NCBI GenBank assembly: GCA_937894935.1
Contig: CALAYC010000251.1
Coordinates: forward strand, 1-31,530
Origin: an uncultured Verrucomicrobiota bacterium
Lineage (GTDB): Bacteria > Verrucomicrobiota > Verrucomicrobiia > Limisphaerales > JADLHS01
Direction: 5' to 3'
Length of the DNA: 31,530 bases
Positions 7,280 through 15,322 of this stretch are shown piece after piece. The notes under the pieces are model-generated. The model was given only the letters and a program-made list of their open reading frames with translations. It had not been told where the DNA came from and made no database searches. Each line of letters opens with the position of its first letter. The stretch's first letter is position 1. The position numbers and the translations under genes are program-made.

Positions 7280-9868
7280 ATGCCCGTACGCATTTACGAA
7301 ATCTCGAAGAAGCTTGGCCTGGAAAACAAAGAAGTCCTGGCCACAGCGAAATCATTGGGCATTGCCGCGGCTAAAGTTCCGTCCAGTTCGCTCGACAAAA
7401 TCACCGCCGAATATCTCGAAGAGGAAATCCTCAAGTCTCATCCCGAGGTCGCCGCCCGTCTCAAACCCGCTGCCGCTCCCGCGCCAGAACCGAAACCTGC
7501 GCCGGTCGAGCAAAAGATCGAAATCATAAAAGCGCCCGAGCCACCTCCGGCACCAGTGGAAGAAACTCCACCGCCCGCGCCGGTAGCAGAAGCCCCTGCG
7601 CCAGCTCCAGAACCCGCTCGGGATCCAGAAGCAAAACCAGCCGAACCGGTAGCCGAAACTCAGCCTGCGCCCGTTGCGCCGCCTGTAACCACAGCCGCAC
7701 CAGCTCCCGCCCCCGCGCCAGAAACACCGGCACCAACTCCAGCGCAGCCGGTCGAACCCCCTGCTCCACCGAAGCCGCCCGAGCCGCCCAAACCCAAAGT
7801 AGGCGAAAAAGTCGGATTCATTCAATTGACGCCGCGTCCGCAACCCAAGCCGCCGGAACGCGGTGGCGGAGCGCGTCCATCCGGTCGCCCCTCTGCTCCC
7901 GGACAATCAGATTTTCAACGTCGCGGCGATACCGGAGCATTTCGTCGCGGCCCCGGCCATGGCGGTCCTGGCCAACGCGGCGCCGACACGCAGCAATTTC
8001 GTCGTGGCGGTCCGGGCGGTGGAAAGCCCACCGAACCGGCTCGTCCGAGCGCACCCAGGTTCACTTTGCCGCCTGACGCTCAGGTCATCACGATTAAGCC
8101 GCCGATTGTTGTTCGCGAACTCGCCGAAGCGCTCAAGCAAAAGCCGTTCAAGATCATCGCGGATCTGATGGAGTTTGGCGTGTTTGCCAACGTCAATCAG
8201 GCCATTGACGAGAAAGTTGCGGTTCAGGTTTGCGCGAAATACGGCGTTAAGTTCGAAGTTGAAAAACGCGCCAAAGGCGAAGGTCAGGTTCACGCGCCGG
8301 TCAAGAAGATTGAAGTTGATACCGAAGACAAACCGGAACAACTCAAACCGCGTCCGCCTGTGGTCACCATCATGGGTCACGTGGACCACGGCAAAACTTC
8401 GTTGCTCGACGTTATCCGCAAGGCCAACGTCGCTGCTGACGAAGCCGGTGGAATCACGCAGCATATCGGCGCTTACACGATTTCCTTCCCGCATCCGGAA
8501 CGGAAGAATGATTTGCAACAAATCACCTTCCTCGACACGCCTGGTCACGCGGCGTTCAGCTCGATGCGCGCGCGCGGTGCAAACGTCACCGACATCGTCG
8601 TGCTCGTAGTCGCGGCCAATGACGGCGTGATGCCGCAAACGTTGGAAGCGTTGAATCACGCGAAAGCGGCCAAGGTACCGATTCTCGTCGCGGTTAACAA
8701 AGTCGATCATCCAAATGCCAACCCGCTGAAGGTGCGGCAACAATTGCAGGAAAAAGGTCTCGTTCCGGACGATTGGGGTGGCGACACGATTTTCGTGGAT
8801 TGTTCCGCGCTCACCAAGCAAGGCGTGGACAAGTTGCTCGAGATGATTTTGCTGCAAGCGGATTTGTTGGAATTGAAGGCGAATCCGAATCGCAATGCGA
8901 AGGGCAACGTCATCGAATCCGGTATCGAGCCCGGCGGTCCGATGGCCACTGTGCTCGTGCGCAAAGGCACGTTGCATCGCGGTGACGTGATCATCTGCGG
9001 TGAATTTTACGGTAAAGCGCGCGCGTTGATTAACGAGGAAGGCAAGCGCCTCGACGAAGCAACGCCATCCGTTGCCGTGCGAGTTCTGGGTTTGAACGGC
9101 GTGCCGGAAGCCGGTGCGGAATTCATGGTGGTGGACGACGAACGCGCTGCGCGTGAACTGGCCGAAGAACGGCGTCTGGCGGGTCGCGCTCAAATGCTCG
9201 AAACCAAGTCCAAAGTCACGCTGGAAAATCTCTTTGCCACGCTCGACGAACAACAAGGCAAGATTCTCAAGGTCGTCGTCAAAGCGGACACTCAGGGCTC
9301 GGTCGAAGCGATTGTCGATGCGCTCAACAAGATTGAGTCGGATAAGGTTTCGCTGGAAGTGATTCACAGCGACGTCGGCGCCATCACCGAGAACGATGTC
9401 GCGCTCGCATCCGCTTCCAAGGGAATCATTCTCGGATTCCACACGCGCGTGGACAGCACCGCGGCGGAAAAAGCGAAACACGAATCCGTTCAAATCAAAC
9501 TTTACGCCATCATCTACGAATTGATCGATGAGGTGAAAGCCGGTATGGCCGGTCTGCTCGATCCGGTGACGAAGGAAGTCATCGTGGGCACGGCGGAAGT
9601 GCGACAGGTTTTCAATCTGTCAAAAGGTGTTCCAGTGGCGGGTTCAATGGTTACGAGTGGCCGCATTATCCGAGGCAAAGTTCGCGTGCGCCGCCGAAAG
9701 GATGTAATTTACGAAGGCGTCACGCAGTCGTTGCGCCGCTTCCAGGACGAAGTGAACGAAGTCCGTTCCGGTATGGAATGTGGTATCCGCATCGAAGGCT
9801 TTAGCGAAATCGCGGTGGGCGACATCATCGAATGTTACACCATCGAAAAGGTGGCGCAAAAACTGTAA
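7280..9868 (+). CDS. infB: translation initiation factor IF-2
   Basis: Encodes 862 residues. An IF2 N-terminal helix domain (1-50, MPVRIYEISKKLGL) is followed by a Pro/Ala/Glu-rich linker (about 63-175) and an Arg/Gly-rich stretch (about 190-260). A second IF2_N-like module covers 275-325 (IVVRELAEALKQKPFKII). The GTPase domain has GHVDHGKT (366-373), DTPGH (419-423), NKVD (473-476) and a SAL motif. Domains II, III and IV follow, ending in the C-terminal domain that binds initiator fMet-tRNA. IF-2 is the GTPase that places initiator tRNA on the 30S subunit and promotes 50S joining. Length fits the long-linker forms. Second gene of the nusA operon; a 9-bp hairpin covers its stop codon. Confidence 0.98.
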   Translation: MPVRIYEISKKLGLENKEVLATAKSLGIAAAKVPSSSLDKITAEYLEEEILKSHPEVAARLKPAAAPAPEPKPAPVEQKIEIIKAPEPPPAPVEETPPPAPVAEAPAPAPEPARDPEAKPAEPVAETQPAPVAPPVTTAAPAPAPAPETPAPTPAQPVEPPAPPKPPEPPKPKVGEKVGFIQLTPRPQPKPPERGGGARPSGRPSAPGQSDFQRRGDTGAFRRGPGHGGPGQRGADTQQFRRGGPGGGKPTEPARPSAPRFTLPPDAQVITIKPPIVVRELAEALKQKPFKIIADLMEFGVFANVNQAIDEKVAVQVCAKYGVKFEVEKRAKGEGQVHAPVKKIEVDTEDKPEQLKPRPPVVTIMGHVDHGKTSLLDVIRKANVAADEAGGITQHIGAYTISFPHPERKNDLQQITFLDTPGHAAFSSMRARGANVTDIVVLVVAANDGVMPQTLEALNHAKAAKVPILVAVNKVDHPNANPLKVRQQLQEKGLVPDDWGGDTIFVDCSALTKQGVDKLLEMILLQADLLELKANPNRNAKGNVIESGIEPGGPMATVLVRKGTLHRGDVIICGEFYGKARALINEEGKRLDEATPSVAVRVLGLNGVPEAGAEFMVVDDERAARELAEERRLAGRAQMLETKSKVTLENLFATLDEQQGKILKVVVKADTQGSVEAIVDALNKIESDKVSLEVIHSDVGAITENDVALASASKGIILGFHTRVDSTAAEKAKHESVQIKLYAIIYELIDEVKAGMAGLLDPVTKEVIVGTAEVRQVFNLSKGVPVAGSMVTSGRIIRGKVRVRRRKDVIYEGVTQSLRRFQDEVNEVRSGMECGIRIEGFSEIAVGDIIECYTIEKVAQKL

Positions 9869-9885
9869 CCGATTCACGGTTACAG
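9863..9885 (+). other. perfect 9-bp hairpin over the infB stop codon
   Basis: CTGTAACCG (9863-9871) pairs without mismatch with CGGTTACAG (9877-9885) around the loop ATTCA. The infB stop codon TAA (9866-9868) lies in the left arm, and the rbfA start is 16 nt beyond the right arm. No T-run follows, so termination is unlikely. A terminating ribosome would melt the stem, which could couple rbfA translation to infB or mark an RNase site. Confidence 0.6.
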
Positions 9886-9901
9886 GAATTGTTGAAAAGG
9901 T

Positions 9902-10282
9902 ATGCCTACTCTTCGTCACCAGCGCGTGCGTGAATTACTGAAGCGCGCCATCGGAGAAGCCATTCGGCGCGAATTCAACGTAACGGAAGTCGGCCTCATT
10001 TCCGTGAACGATGTCGAATGCGCTGGCGATCTGAAATCCGCAGTGGTCTTCATCAGCATTCTCGGCAATTCCGATCAGCAAAAACGCGCACTGACTGTTC
10101 TGACCGAACATCGCGGGCGCATCCAAGGTCTGATGGCCAAGGCCGTGGTGCTCAAATACACTCCAACGTTGAAATTTGTGGTGGATGATTCGGTCGGACG
10201 CGGTAATCGCGTCATGCAAATCATCGAAGAACTGGAACAGCAGACCGGGTTGGCAAAATCGCCGCAGGAGGACCAAGACTGA
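9902..10282 (+). CDS. rbfA: 30S ribosome-binding factor RbfA
   Basis: Encodes 126 residues, the usual RbfA length. The N-terminus (TLRHQRVRELLKRAIGEAI) and the central KH-fold stretch (VGLISVNDVECAGDLKSAVVFISI) followed by LKFVVDDS near 91-98 are characteristic. RbfA binds the immature 30S subunit near the 16S 5' helix and supports late maturation, especially in cold. The gene begins 33 nt after infB, in the conserved nusA-infB-rbfA order. AAAAGG just before the ATG provides a modest ribosome-binding site. It ends 13 nt before the DHH phosphoesterase gene, with AGGAGG at 10266-10271 near its own 3' end. Confidence 0.94.
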   Translation: MPTLRHQRVRELLKRAIGEAIRREFNVTEVGLISVNDVECAGDLKSAVVFISILGNSDQQKRALTVLTEHRGRIQGLMAKAVVLKYTPTLKFVVDDSVGRGNRVMQIIEELEQQTGLAKSPQEDQD

Positions 10283-10295
10283 CGCGACTTTGCCC

Positions 10296-11279
10296 ATGAA
10301 ATCTCATCCGCAAATTATCGATCGCATCATCGAACAGATCCGCGACGCAAAAAAAATCTGTGTCGCCGGTCATATTCGTCCCGATGGCGATTGTATTGGC
10401 TCTCAAATTGCGCTGACTCTCGCTTTGCGTGCCGCTGATAAGGATGTTCAGTGTTGGAATCAGGATTCCATTCCGCAGAAATATCGGTTTCTCGATCCCG
10501 ATAAAATTTTTAGCCAACCGAAATCCGAAGCCGAATTCGATTTGGTGATTGCCACCGACTGCGCCAGCTATGAACGGCTCGGCTCGGTAGCTGAATTCAT
10601 CAAGCAACGCAAAACGCTGATCAACATTGACCATCACGCGAGCAATACGCGTTACGGTGATGTGAACTGGATCTCGCCGCATGAACCCTCCACCGGCGAA
10701 TTGATCTATCGCCTGCTAAAAGTCGCCCGCTGGCCGATTACGAAGCAGATTGCTGATTGTCTGTTCACCGCTGTCAGCACGGACACCGGTTCGTTTCAAT
10801 ACGCCACGACTCGCCCCGGCACGTTTCATGTCGGCGCGGAACTGGTTACCCGCGGTGCGAATCTGGCAAAGATTTGCGACGAAGTTTATCAATCTTTTCC
10901 GCTCTCCCGTGCGCGTCTGTTGAAACACATTTACACCAAGTTCAAGCTCACGCACGACAACCGCATCGCTTACTTCTGGCTCAAGAAAGCAGACCTCTCT
11001 CGTACCGGCGCTGAGTCGAATGATACGGAAGGGTTGATTGATCATATCCGTGCCATTGAACCCGTCGTCGTTGCGTGTGTGTTCGAAGAAATCGAACCGG
11101 AAATCACTCGCATCAGTCTCCGGTCAAAACATAAAGACGTCAACGTCAGCGATATCGCAGCGCAATTCGGTGGAGGCGGACACGCCGCTGCTGCCGGCGC
11201 CCGAATCGCCGGTCGTCCCTTGTCCGTTCAACGTCGCGTCGTCGCCGCCATCAAAAAGGCGATCAACGCAGCCAAATAA
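10296..11279 (+). CDS. DHH-family phosphoesterase (NrnA-like nanoRNase/pAp phosphatase)
   Basis: Encodes 327 residues from the ATG at 10296. The frame stays open upstream inside rbfA, but conservation starts here. The DHH domain shows GHIRPDGDCIGS (25-36) and the name-giving IDHHASNTRYGD at 111-122. The DHHA1 domain carries GGGGHAAAAG at 292-301, a substrate-contacting glycine loop. These metal-binding Asp and His residues are intact. NrnA-type enzymes degrade 2- to 5-nt RNA fragments and dephosphorylate 3'-phosphoadenosine 5'-phosphate. In many bacteria this gene lies between rbfA and truB, as here. AGGAGG at 10266-10271 is rather far from the ATG. The truB start follows 4 nt after its stop. 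Confidence 0.9.
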   Translation: MKSHPQIIDRIIEQIRDAKKICVAGHIRPDGDCIGSQIALTLALRAADKDVQCWNQDSIPQKYRFLDPDKIFSQPKSEAEFDLVIATDCASYERLGSVAEFIKQRKTLINIDHHASNTRYGDVNWISPHEPSTGELIYRLLKVARWPITKQIADCLFTAVSTDTGSFQYATTRPGTFHVGAELVTRGANLAKICDEVYQSFPLSRARLLKHIYTKFKLTHDNRIAYFWLKKADLSRTGAESNDTEGLIDHIRAIEPVVVACVFEEIEPEITRISLRSKHKDVNVSDIAAQFGGGGHAAAAGARIAGRPLSVQRRVVAAIKKAINAAK

Positions 11280-11283
11280 TTCC

Positions 11284-11997
11284 ATGCACGATTTCTCGGC
11301 GCTTGATGGCGCGCTTCTCATTGATAAACCTGCTGGCGTCACCTCGCATGATGTCGTGGATGCCATTCGCCGCAAGTTCAGCATCAAAAAAGTCGGCCAC
11401 TGCGGCACGCTTGATCCCAATGCCACCGGTTTACTCCTCATCGTCCTCGGACGAGCCACGAAATTGTCCGAGCGATTGATGTCCGATGACAAAGTTTACG
11501 AAGGCACGATCAAGTTCGGCGAAAGCACCGACAGTTACGATGCTGATGGAGAACTCACTGGTTCGCTCCCCGTTCTACCGATGACGTTGGATCAGTTGAA
11601 CGAAGAAGCTGCGGCGTTTATCGGCGATCAAATGCAAGTGCCGCCGATGGTTTCTGCGATTAAAAAAGGCGGCGTCCCCCTTTACAAACTTGCGCGCAAA
11701 GGCGTCGAAGTGGAACGCGAACCGCGCCTCATCCATATCTATAATTTTCGTTTTACCGAATACCACGAGCCAATTGGCGCGTTCAAACTCGCCTGCACGA
11801 AGGGCACGTATGTTCGCAGTGTCGCGCATGAGCTGGGACAAAAACTTGGCTGCGGCGCGCACTTGGCCACGTTACGGCGCACGGTTTCAGGCAAGTTCGA
11901 CGTCGCCGATGCCAAGCCGCTGGATGAAGTGCTGAAAATGTCCGCGACCGAATTGGAAAAACACGTCATTCCGTTTCTGAAACTGGCAGCGGCATGA
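11284..11997 (+). CDS. truB: tRNA pseudouridine(55) synthase TruB
   Basis: Encodes 237 residues from the ATG at 11284. The frame is open far upstream in the preceding gene, but the conserved beginning DGALLIDKPAGVTSHDVV fixes the start. The catalytic motif GHCGTLDPNATGLL lies at 38-51 with the nucleophile Asp44. Y/K-rich RNA-contacting segments such as VPPMVSAIKKGGVPLYKLARKG follow, then CTKGTYVRSVAHELG. TruB isomerises U55 in the T-loop of tRNAs and acts as a tRNA-folding chaperone. It is shorter than the E. coli enzyme (314) because it ends soon after the catalytic domain and lacks a full PUA domain, as in many short bacterial TruBs. It lies 4 nt behind the DHH gene, so is very likely co-translated with it. 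Confidence 0.96.
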   Translation: MHDFSALDGALLIDKPAGVTSHDVVDAIRRKFSIKKVGHCGTLDPNATGLLLIVLGRATKLSERLMSDDKVYEGTIKFGESTDSYDADGELTGSLPVLPMTLDQLNEEAAAFIGDQMQVPPMVSAIKKGGVPLYKLARKGVEVEREPRLIHIYNFRFTEYHEPIGAFKLACTKGTYVRSVAHELGQKLGCGAHLATLRRTVSGKFDVADAKPLDEVLKMSATELEKHVIPFLKLAAA

Positions 11998-12092
11998 AAC
12001 CTCAGATAATCGTGTCGTCAGACATGACATTTGATATCTGATCATTGGATTTCTCGGGAGTTTGCGTTTGGATGTTGAACCTTTTTGCCCGG

Positions 12093-13016
12093 ATGAAAAT
12101 TGTCCACACCGCCAAAGACCTCAACAACGGCAGCCGCAAAGTCTGCCTCGCCATCGGCGTCTTCGACGGCGTCCACCTCGGACATCAACAAATCATTCGT
12201 CAGGCAGTCAACGACGCGCGCCAGCACGAAGCCATCGCACTGGTCGTCACGTTCGATAAACACCCCAATGCAATCGTTGCACCGGACCACGTTCCACCGT
12301 TGATTTATTCGCGTGCGCAGAAAATCCGCGCGATTGAATCACTCGGCGCAGATGCGCTGCTGGAAATTCCTTTTGATCGCGAGTTCAGCCAGCAAACCGG
12401 CGAAATCTTCATCCGCAATCTAGTGCGCGATCTCGGCCAGATTCAAAGCATCTGCGTCGGCGCAGATTTTGTGTTTGGCTGCCAACGCAGCGGCAACGTT
12501 CCCCTGCTCCGTCAACTCGGAACGGAATTGCAATTTCACGTTCACGCTCTGGCCGCTGTCGCTCTGGACGGACAAACCGTCAGCAGCACGCGCATTCGCG
12601 AAGCCATTCGCGCCGGAAATTTCGACGCCGCCAACCAGATGCTCGGGCGCGCCTATTCTCTCGCGGGAACCGTCATTCACGGCGATCAACTCGGCCAAAA
12701 AATCGGCTTCCCGACCGCGAATCTCGACACCTCCGGCCTGCTATTGCCACCGAACGGTGTTTATGCAGCGCATGCTCGCCTCGGTAATCAAACGCATCGC
12801 GCGGTGCTTAACATCGGCATCCGCCCAACCATTCAAAATCCCACCCCAGCACCTCGCGTCGAAGTTCATCTGTTGGATTTCACAGGTGAAATCTACGGCC
12901 AGGACTTGGAAATTACATTCGTTACGAAACTTCGTGGCGAACAAAAGTTTCCGTCACTGGAAGCTTTGCGAGAACAAATCCAAAAAGATGTCGCAGCCGC
13001 TCGAAGCAGTTTTTGA
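12093..13016 (+). CDS. ribF: bifunctional riboflavin kinase/FAD synthetase RibF
   Basis: Encodes 307 residues from the ATG at 12093; an ATG at 12072 and a TTG at 12045 are alternatives adding 7 or 16 residues. The N-terminal FMN adenylyltransferase domain has GVFDGVHLGHQ (22-32) and VGADFVFGCQRSGN, with the S-S-T-R-I-R motif (QTVSSTRIREAI) near 160-170. The C-terminal riboflavin kinase domain shows GDQLGQKIGFPTANL and PPNGVYAA. The enzyme makes FMN and then FAD from riboflavin in the cytoplasm. Length is typical. Its place after truB is a widely conserved arrangement. A 95-bp gap separates it from truB, so a separate promoter is possible. Confidence 0.95.
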   Translation: MKIVHTAKDLNNGSRKVCLAIGVFDGVHLGHQQIIRQAVNDARQHEAIALVVTFDKHPNAIVAPDHVPPLIYSRAQKIRAIESLGADALLEIPFDREFSQQTGEIFIRNLVRDLGQIQSICVGADFVFGCQRSGNVPLLRQLGTELQFHVHALAAVALDGQTVSSTRIREAIRAGNFDAANQMLGRAYSLAGTVIHGDQLGQKIGFPTANLDTSGLLLPPNGVYAAHARLGNQTHRAVLNIGIRPTIQNPTPAPRVEVHLLDFTGEIYGQDLEITFVTKLRGEQKFPSLEALREQIQKDVAAARSSF

Positions 13017-13147
13017 TTCAGGCAAAGGAATGTTCTCCGCAAAATTTGATTTCATTTTCTGAACGTTTTCTGAGTTTGTTACGAAAATTTTGCCGCCGTG
13101 CTTTCCCGGCTTGCGCTCAGGTGTTCGGAAACTAAACTGCGCGCCCG

Positions 13148-15304
13148 ATGTTTGACCTGAGCACGCTGAATCCGCCTCAACGCCTCGCTGTTGAAACCAT
13201 CAACGGCCCGGTTTTGATCCTTGCAGGCGCTGGCACGGGCAAAACTCGTGTCATCACTCATCGCATTGCGTATCTGATTCGCAAAAAAGTCGCACCAGGA
13301 AACATCCTTGCCGTCACGTTCACCAACAAAGCTGCCCGCGAAATGCAGGAACGCGTCCGCAAACTTTTGCCGCCACCGGCCAAATCAGAAAACGGCGAGC
13401 GCGTAAAAGTCGAACGTCCGACCATTTGCACATTTCATTCGCTCTGCGTACGCATTCTGCGCGAACACATTGAGAAACTCGGTTACAAACGCAACTTCGT
13501 CATCTACGACGAATCGGAACAACTGGGTGCAATTAAGAAAATCCTCGCGAACATTTCCGCCAAAGGCGAAAAGACCGATCCGCACGCCGTGCTCGCGATG
13601 TTGAGCAAATTCAAGAACGGCGGCGAAAATTCAGCCATGTTCGGCGATCCTAATGTTCGCGCATTGGCTCAACACGTTGTAAAGCGTTATGAGTCTGCTC
13701 TGCACGCCTGCAACGCCGTGGATTTTGATGACCTGATTCTGCTCGCACTGCGTTTGTTCCGCGACCATCCCGATGCGTTGGCAGCGTGTCGCAACAAGTA
13801 TCGCTACGTGATGGTGGACGAATATCAGGATACCAACGCGGCGCAGTTCGAACTGGTTCATGCGCTCACAAAGGAGCATCGCAATTTCTGCGTCGTCGGC
13901 GACGACGATCAAAGCATTTACGGCTGGCGTGGCGCGGAAATCGCCAATCTCCTGAATCTCGAGCAATATTTTCCTGAGGTAAAAATCATCAAGCTGGAGC
14001 AAAACTATCGCTCTACAAACACGATTCTTAACGCCGCCAACGCGCTCATCAAAAACAACGCACGTCGCCGCGTAAAAACGCTTTGGTCGGATAAAGGGAC
14101 CGGCAACAAAATTTCCCTCCGCGCATTTGAGACCGACGAGGAAGAAGCACGTGAGATTGTCGCCGCCATTGAATTCAATCGGCTCGCACGCCGCATCCCC
14201 TGGTCGCAACACGCAATTCTCTTTCGCACCAATTTGCAGTCGCGCCCACTCGAAACCGCTCTGCGCGCCGCCGGCGTCCGCTATCATCTCATTGGCGGAC
14301 AGAGCTTCTTTGATCGCCGTGAAATCCGCGATTTGCTCGCGTATCTGAAAACCTTTCTCAATCCGCATGACGACATCAGCCTGTTGCGCATTGCCAACAC
14401 TCCCGCGCGCGGTCTGAGCGATGTCACGATGGAACGTCTCCTTGCCGCCAGCCACGAGCGCAGAGAATCCGTTTTTGCTGCCATGAAAAATCCGGTGGTA
14501 ACAACGACTTTTCAGGCGCGCACGCGTGAGGCGATTGAAGCATTCGTGGAATTCGTTGAAGAAACTCGCAGCGAACTGCTCGCGCCTCCTCAGCTTCAGG
14601 AACGGGAAAGTTTTTCACCAAACGCCGCTCTGTTCAGTGAACAGTCGCCATCTTTAAATTCAGCCGATGGCCAGAACGAAGCCGGGCATCAGAACCGACT
14701 GAAATTTGAACCCGGTTCGCTCGCCGCGTGGACTGATAACTTTTTAACTGCGACGGGTTATTACGCGGAATTACGTCGCGCCGAAAAAAACATCGAAGTC
14801 GCCGACAATCGGATTCGCAATCTCAAAGAATTCATTGCGACGATGGACGACAACGTGACGCCGAAGGCTTCGTTGCATGACCGGCTTCAGGAATTTTTGG
14901 AGAATGTCACGCTCGATTCTGATCGCGAAGAGGAAGAGGAAAAAGCCGGCGACGCGGTTACGCTCATTACGATGCACTCGTGCAAAGGACTCGAGTTTCC
15001 GCACGTGTACATCGTGGGAATGGAAGACGGTCTGTTACCGCACTCGCGCTCCAAAATGGAAGGCACGCTGGACGAAGAACGACGCTTGTTTTACGTCGCT
15101 GTGACGCGCGCCATGTTGAGCCTGACCATCAGCCATTGCGCCGGACGAAAAAAATACGGTCAGGTGATGCCGTGTCATCCCTCGCCTTTTCTGAAAGAAC
15201 TGCCTGCTGAACTGGTTGAAACCGAAGCGGAGCGTTCCAAAAAGCCGGTGGAACTCAGCACAGGTCGGAGTCTTTTCGCCGCCATGCGCGAAGCCGCGCA
15301 ATAA
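13148..15304 (+). CDS. UvrD/PcrA-type superfamily 1 DNA helicase
   Basis: Encodes 718 residues. Helicase motifs in order: Q-motif and Walker A (LNPPQRLAV, AGAGTGKT at 26-33), Ia (VTFTNKAAREM), Walker B VDEYQDTN (223-230), motif III GDDDQSIYGWRG (251-262), motif IV EQNYRS (284-289), motif V MHSCKGLEF (609-617) and motif VI EERRLFYVAVTRA (643-655). This is a 3'-5' DNA translocase of the Rep/PcrA/UvrD group, acting in repair and in clearing proteins or conflicts from DNA. I cannot choose between Rep, PcrA and UvrD by eye. A low-complexity Ser/Gln/Asn-rich stretch at about 481-524 interrupts the 2B region and looks inserted. It ends 18 bp from the convergent Gfo/Idh gene. Confidence 0.95.
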   Translation: MFDLSTLNPPQRLAVETINGPVLILAGAGTGKTRVITHRIAYLIRKKVAPGNILAVTFTNKAAREMQERVRKLLPPPAKSENGERVKVERPTICTFHSLCVRILREHIEKLGYKRNFVIYDESEQLGAIKKILANISAKGEKTDPHAVLAMLSKFKNGGENSAMFGDPNVRALAQHVVKRYESALHACNAVDFDDLILLALRLFRDHPDALAACRNKYRYVMVDEYQDTNAAQFELVHALTKEHRNFCVVGDDDQSIYGWRGAEIANLLNLEQYFPEVKIIKLEQNYRSTNTILNAANALIKNNARRRVKTLWSDKGTGNKISLRAFETDEEEAREIVAAIEFNRLARRIPWSQHAILFRTNLQSRPLETALRAAGVRYHLIGGQSFFDRREIRDLLAYLKTFLNPHDDISLLRIANTPARGLSDVTMERLLAASHERRESVFAAMKNPVVTTTFQARTREAIEAFVEFVEETRSELLAPPQLQERESFSPNAALFSEQSPSLNSADGQNEAGHQNRLKFEPGSLAAWTDNFLTATGYYAELRRAEKNIEVADNRIRNLKEFIATMDDNVTPKASLHDRLQEFLENVTLDSDREEEEEKAGDAVTLITMHSCKGLEFPHVYIVGMEDGLLPHSRSKMEGTLDEERRLFYVAVTRAMLSLTISHCAGRKKYGQVMPCHPSPFLKELPAELVETEAERSKKPVELSTGRSLFAAMREAAQ

Positions 15305-15322
15305 TCTGACCGCGCTTTAATT

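Noticed and set aside
7907..9493. 528-codon open frame antisense to infB
   Set aside because: It lies wholly inside a certain infB, mirrors its codon pattern, and its translation shows no recognisable domain; it follows from codon bias on the opposite strand.
11998..12092. TCAGAT...ATCTGA inverted repeat in the truB-ribF gap
   Set aside because: The arms are six bases and about 30 nt apart, with no T-run; too weak for a structured regulator.
13053..13075. TTTTCTGA direct repeat between ribF and the helicase gene
   Set aside because: Two 8-bp copies 3 bp apart with no partner elsewhere and no hairpin; more likely simple AT-rich sequence than an operator or terminator.
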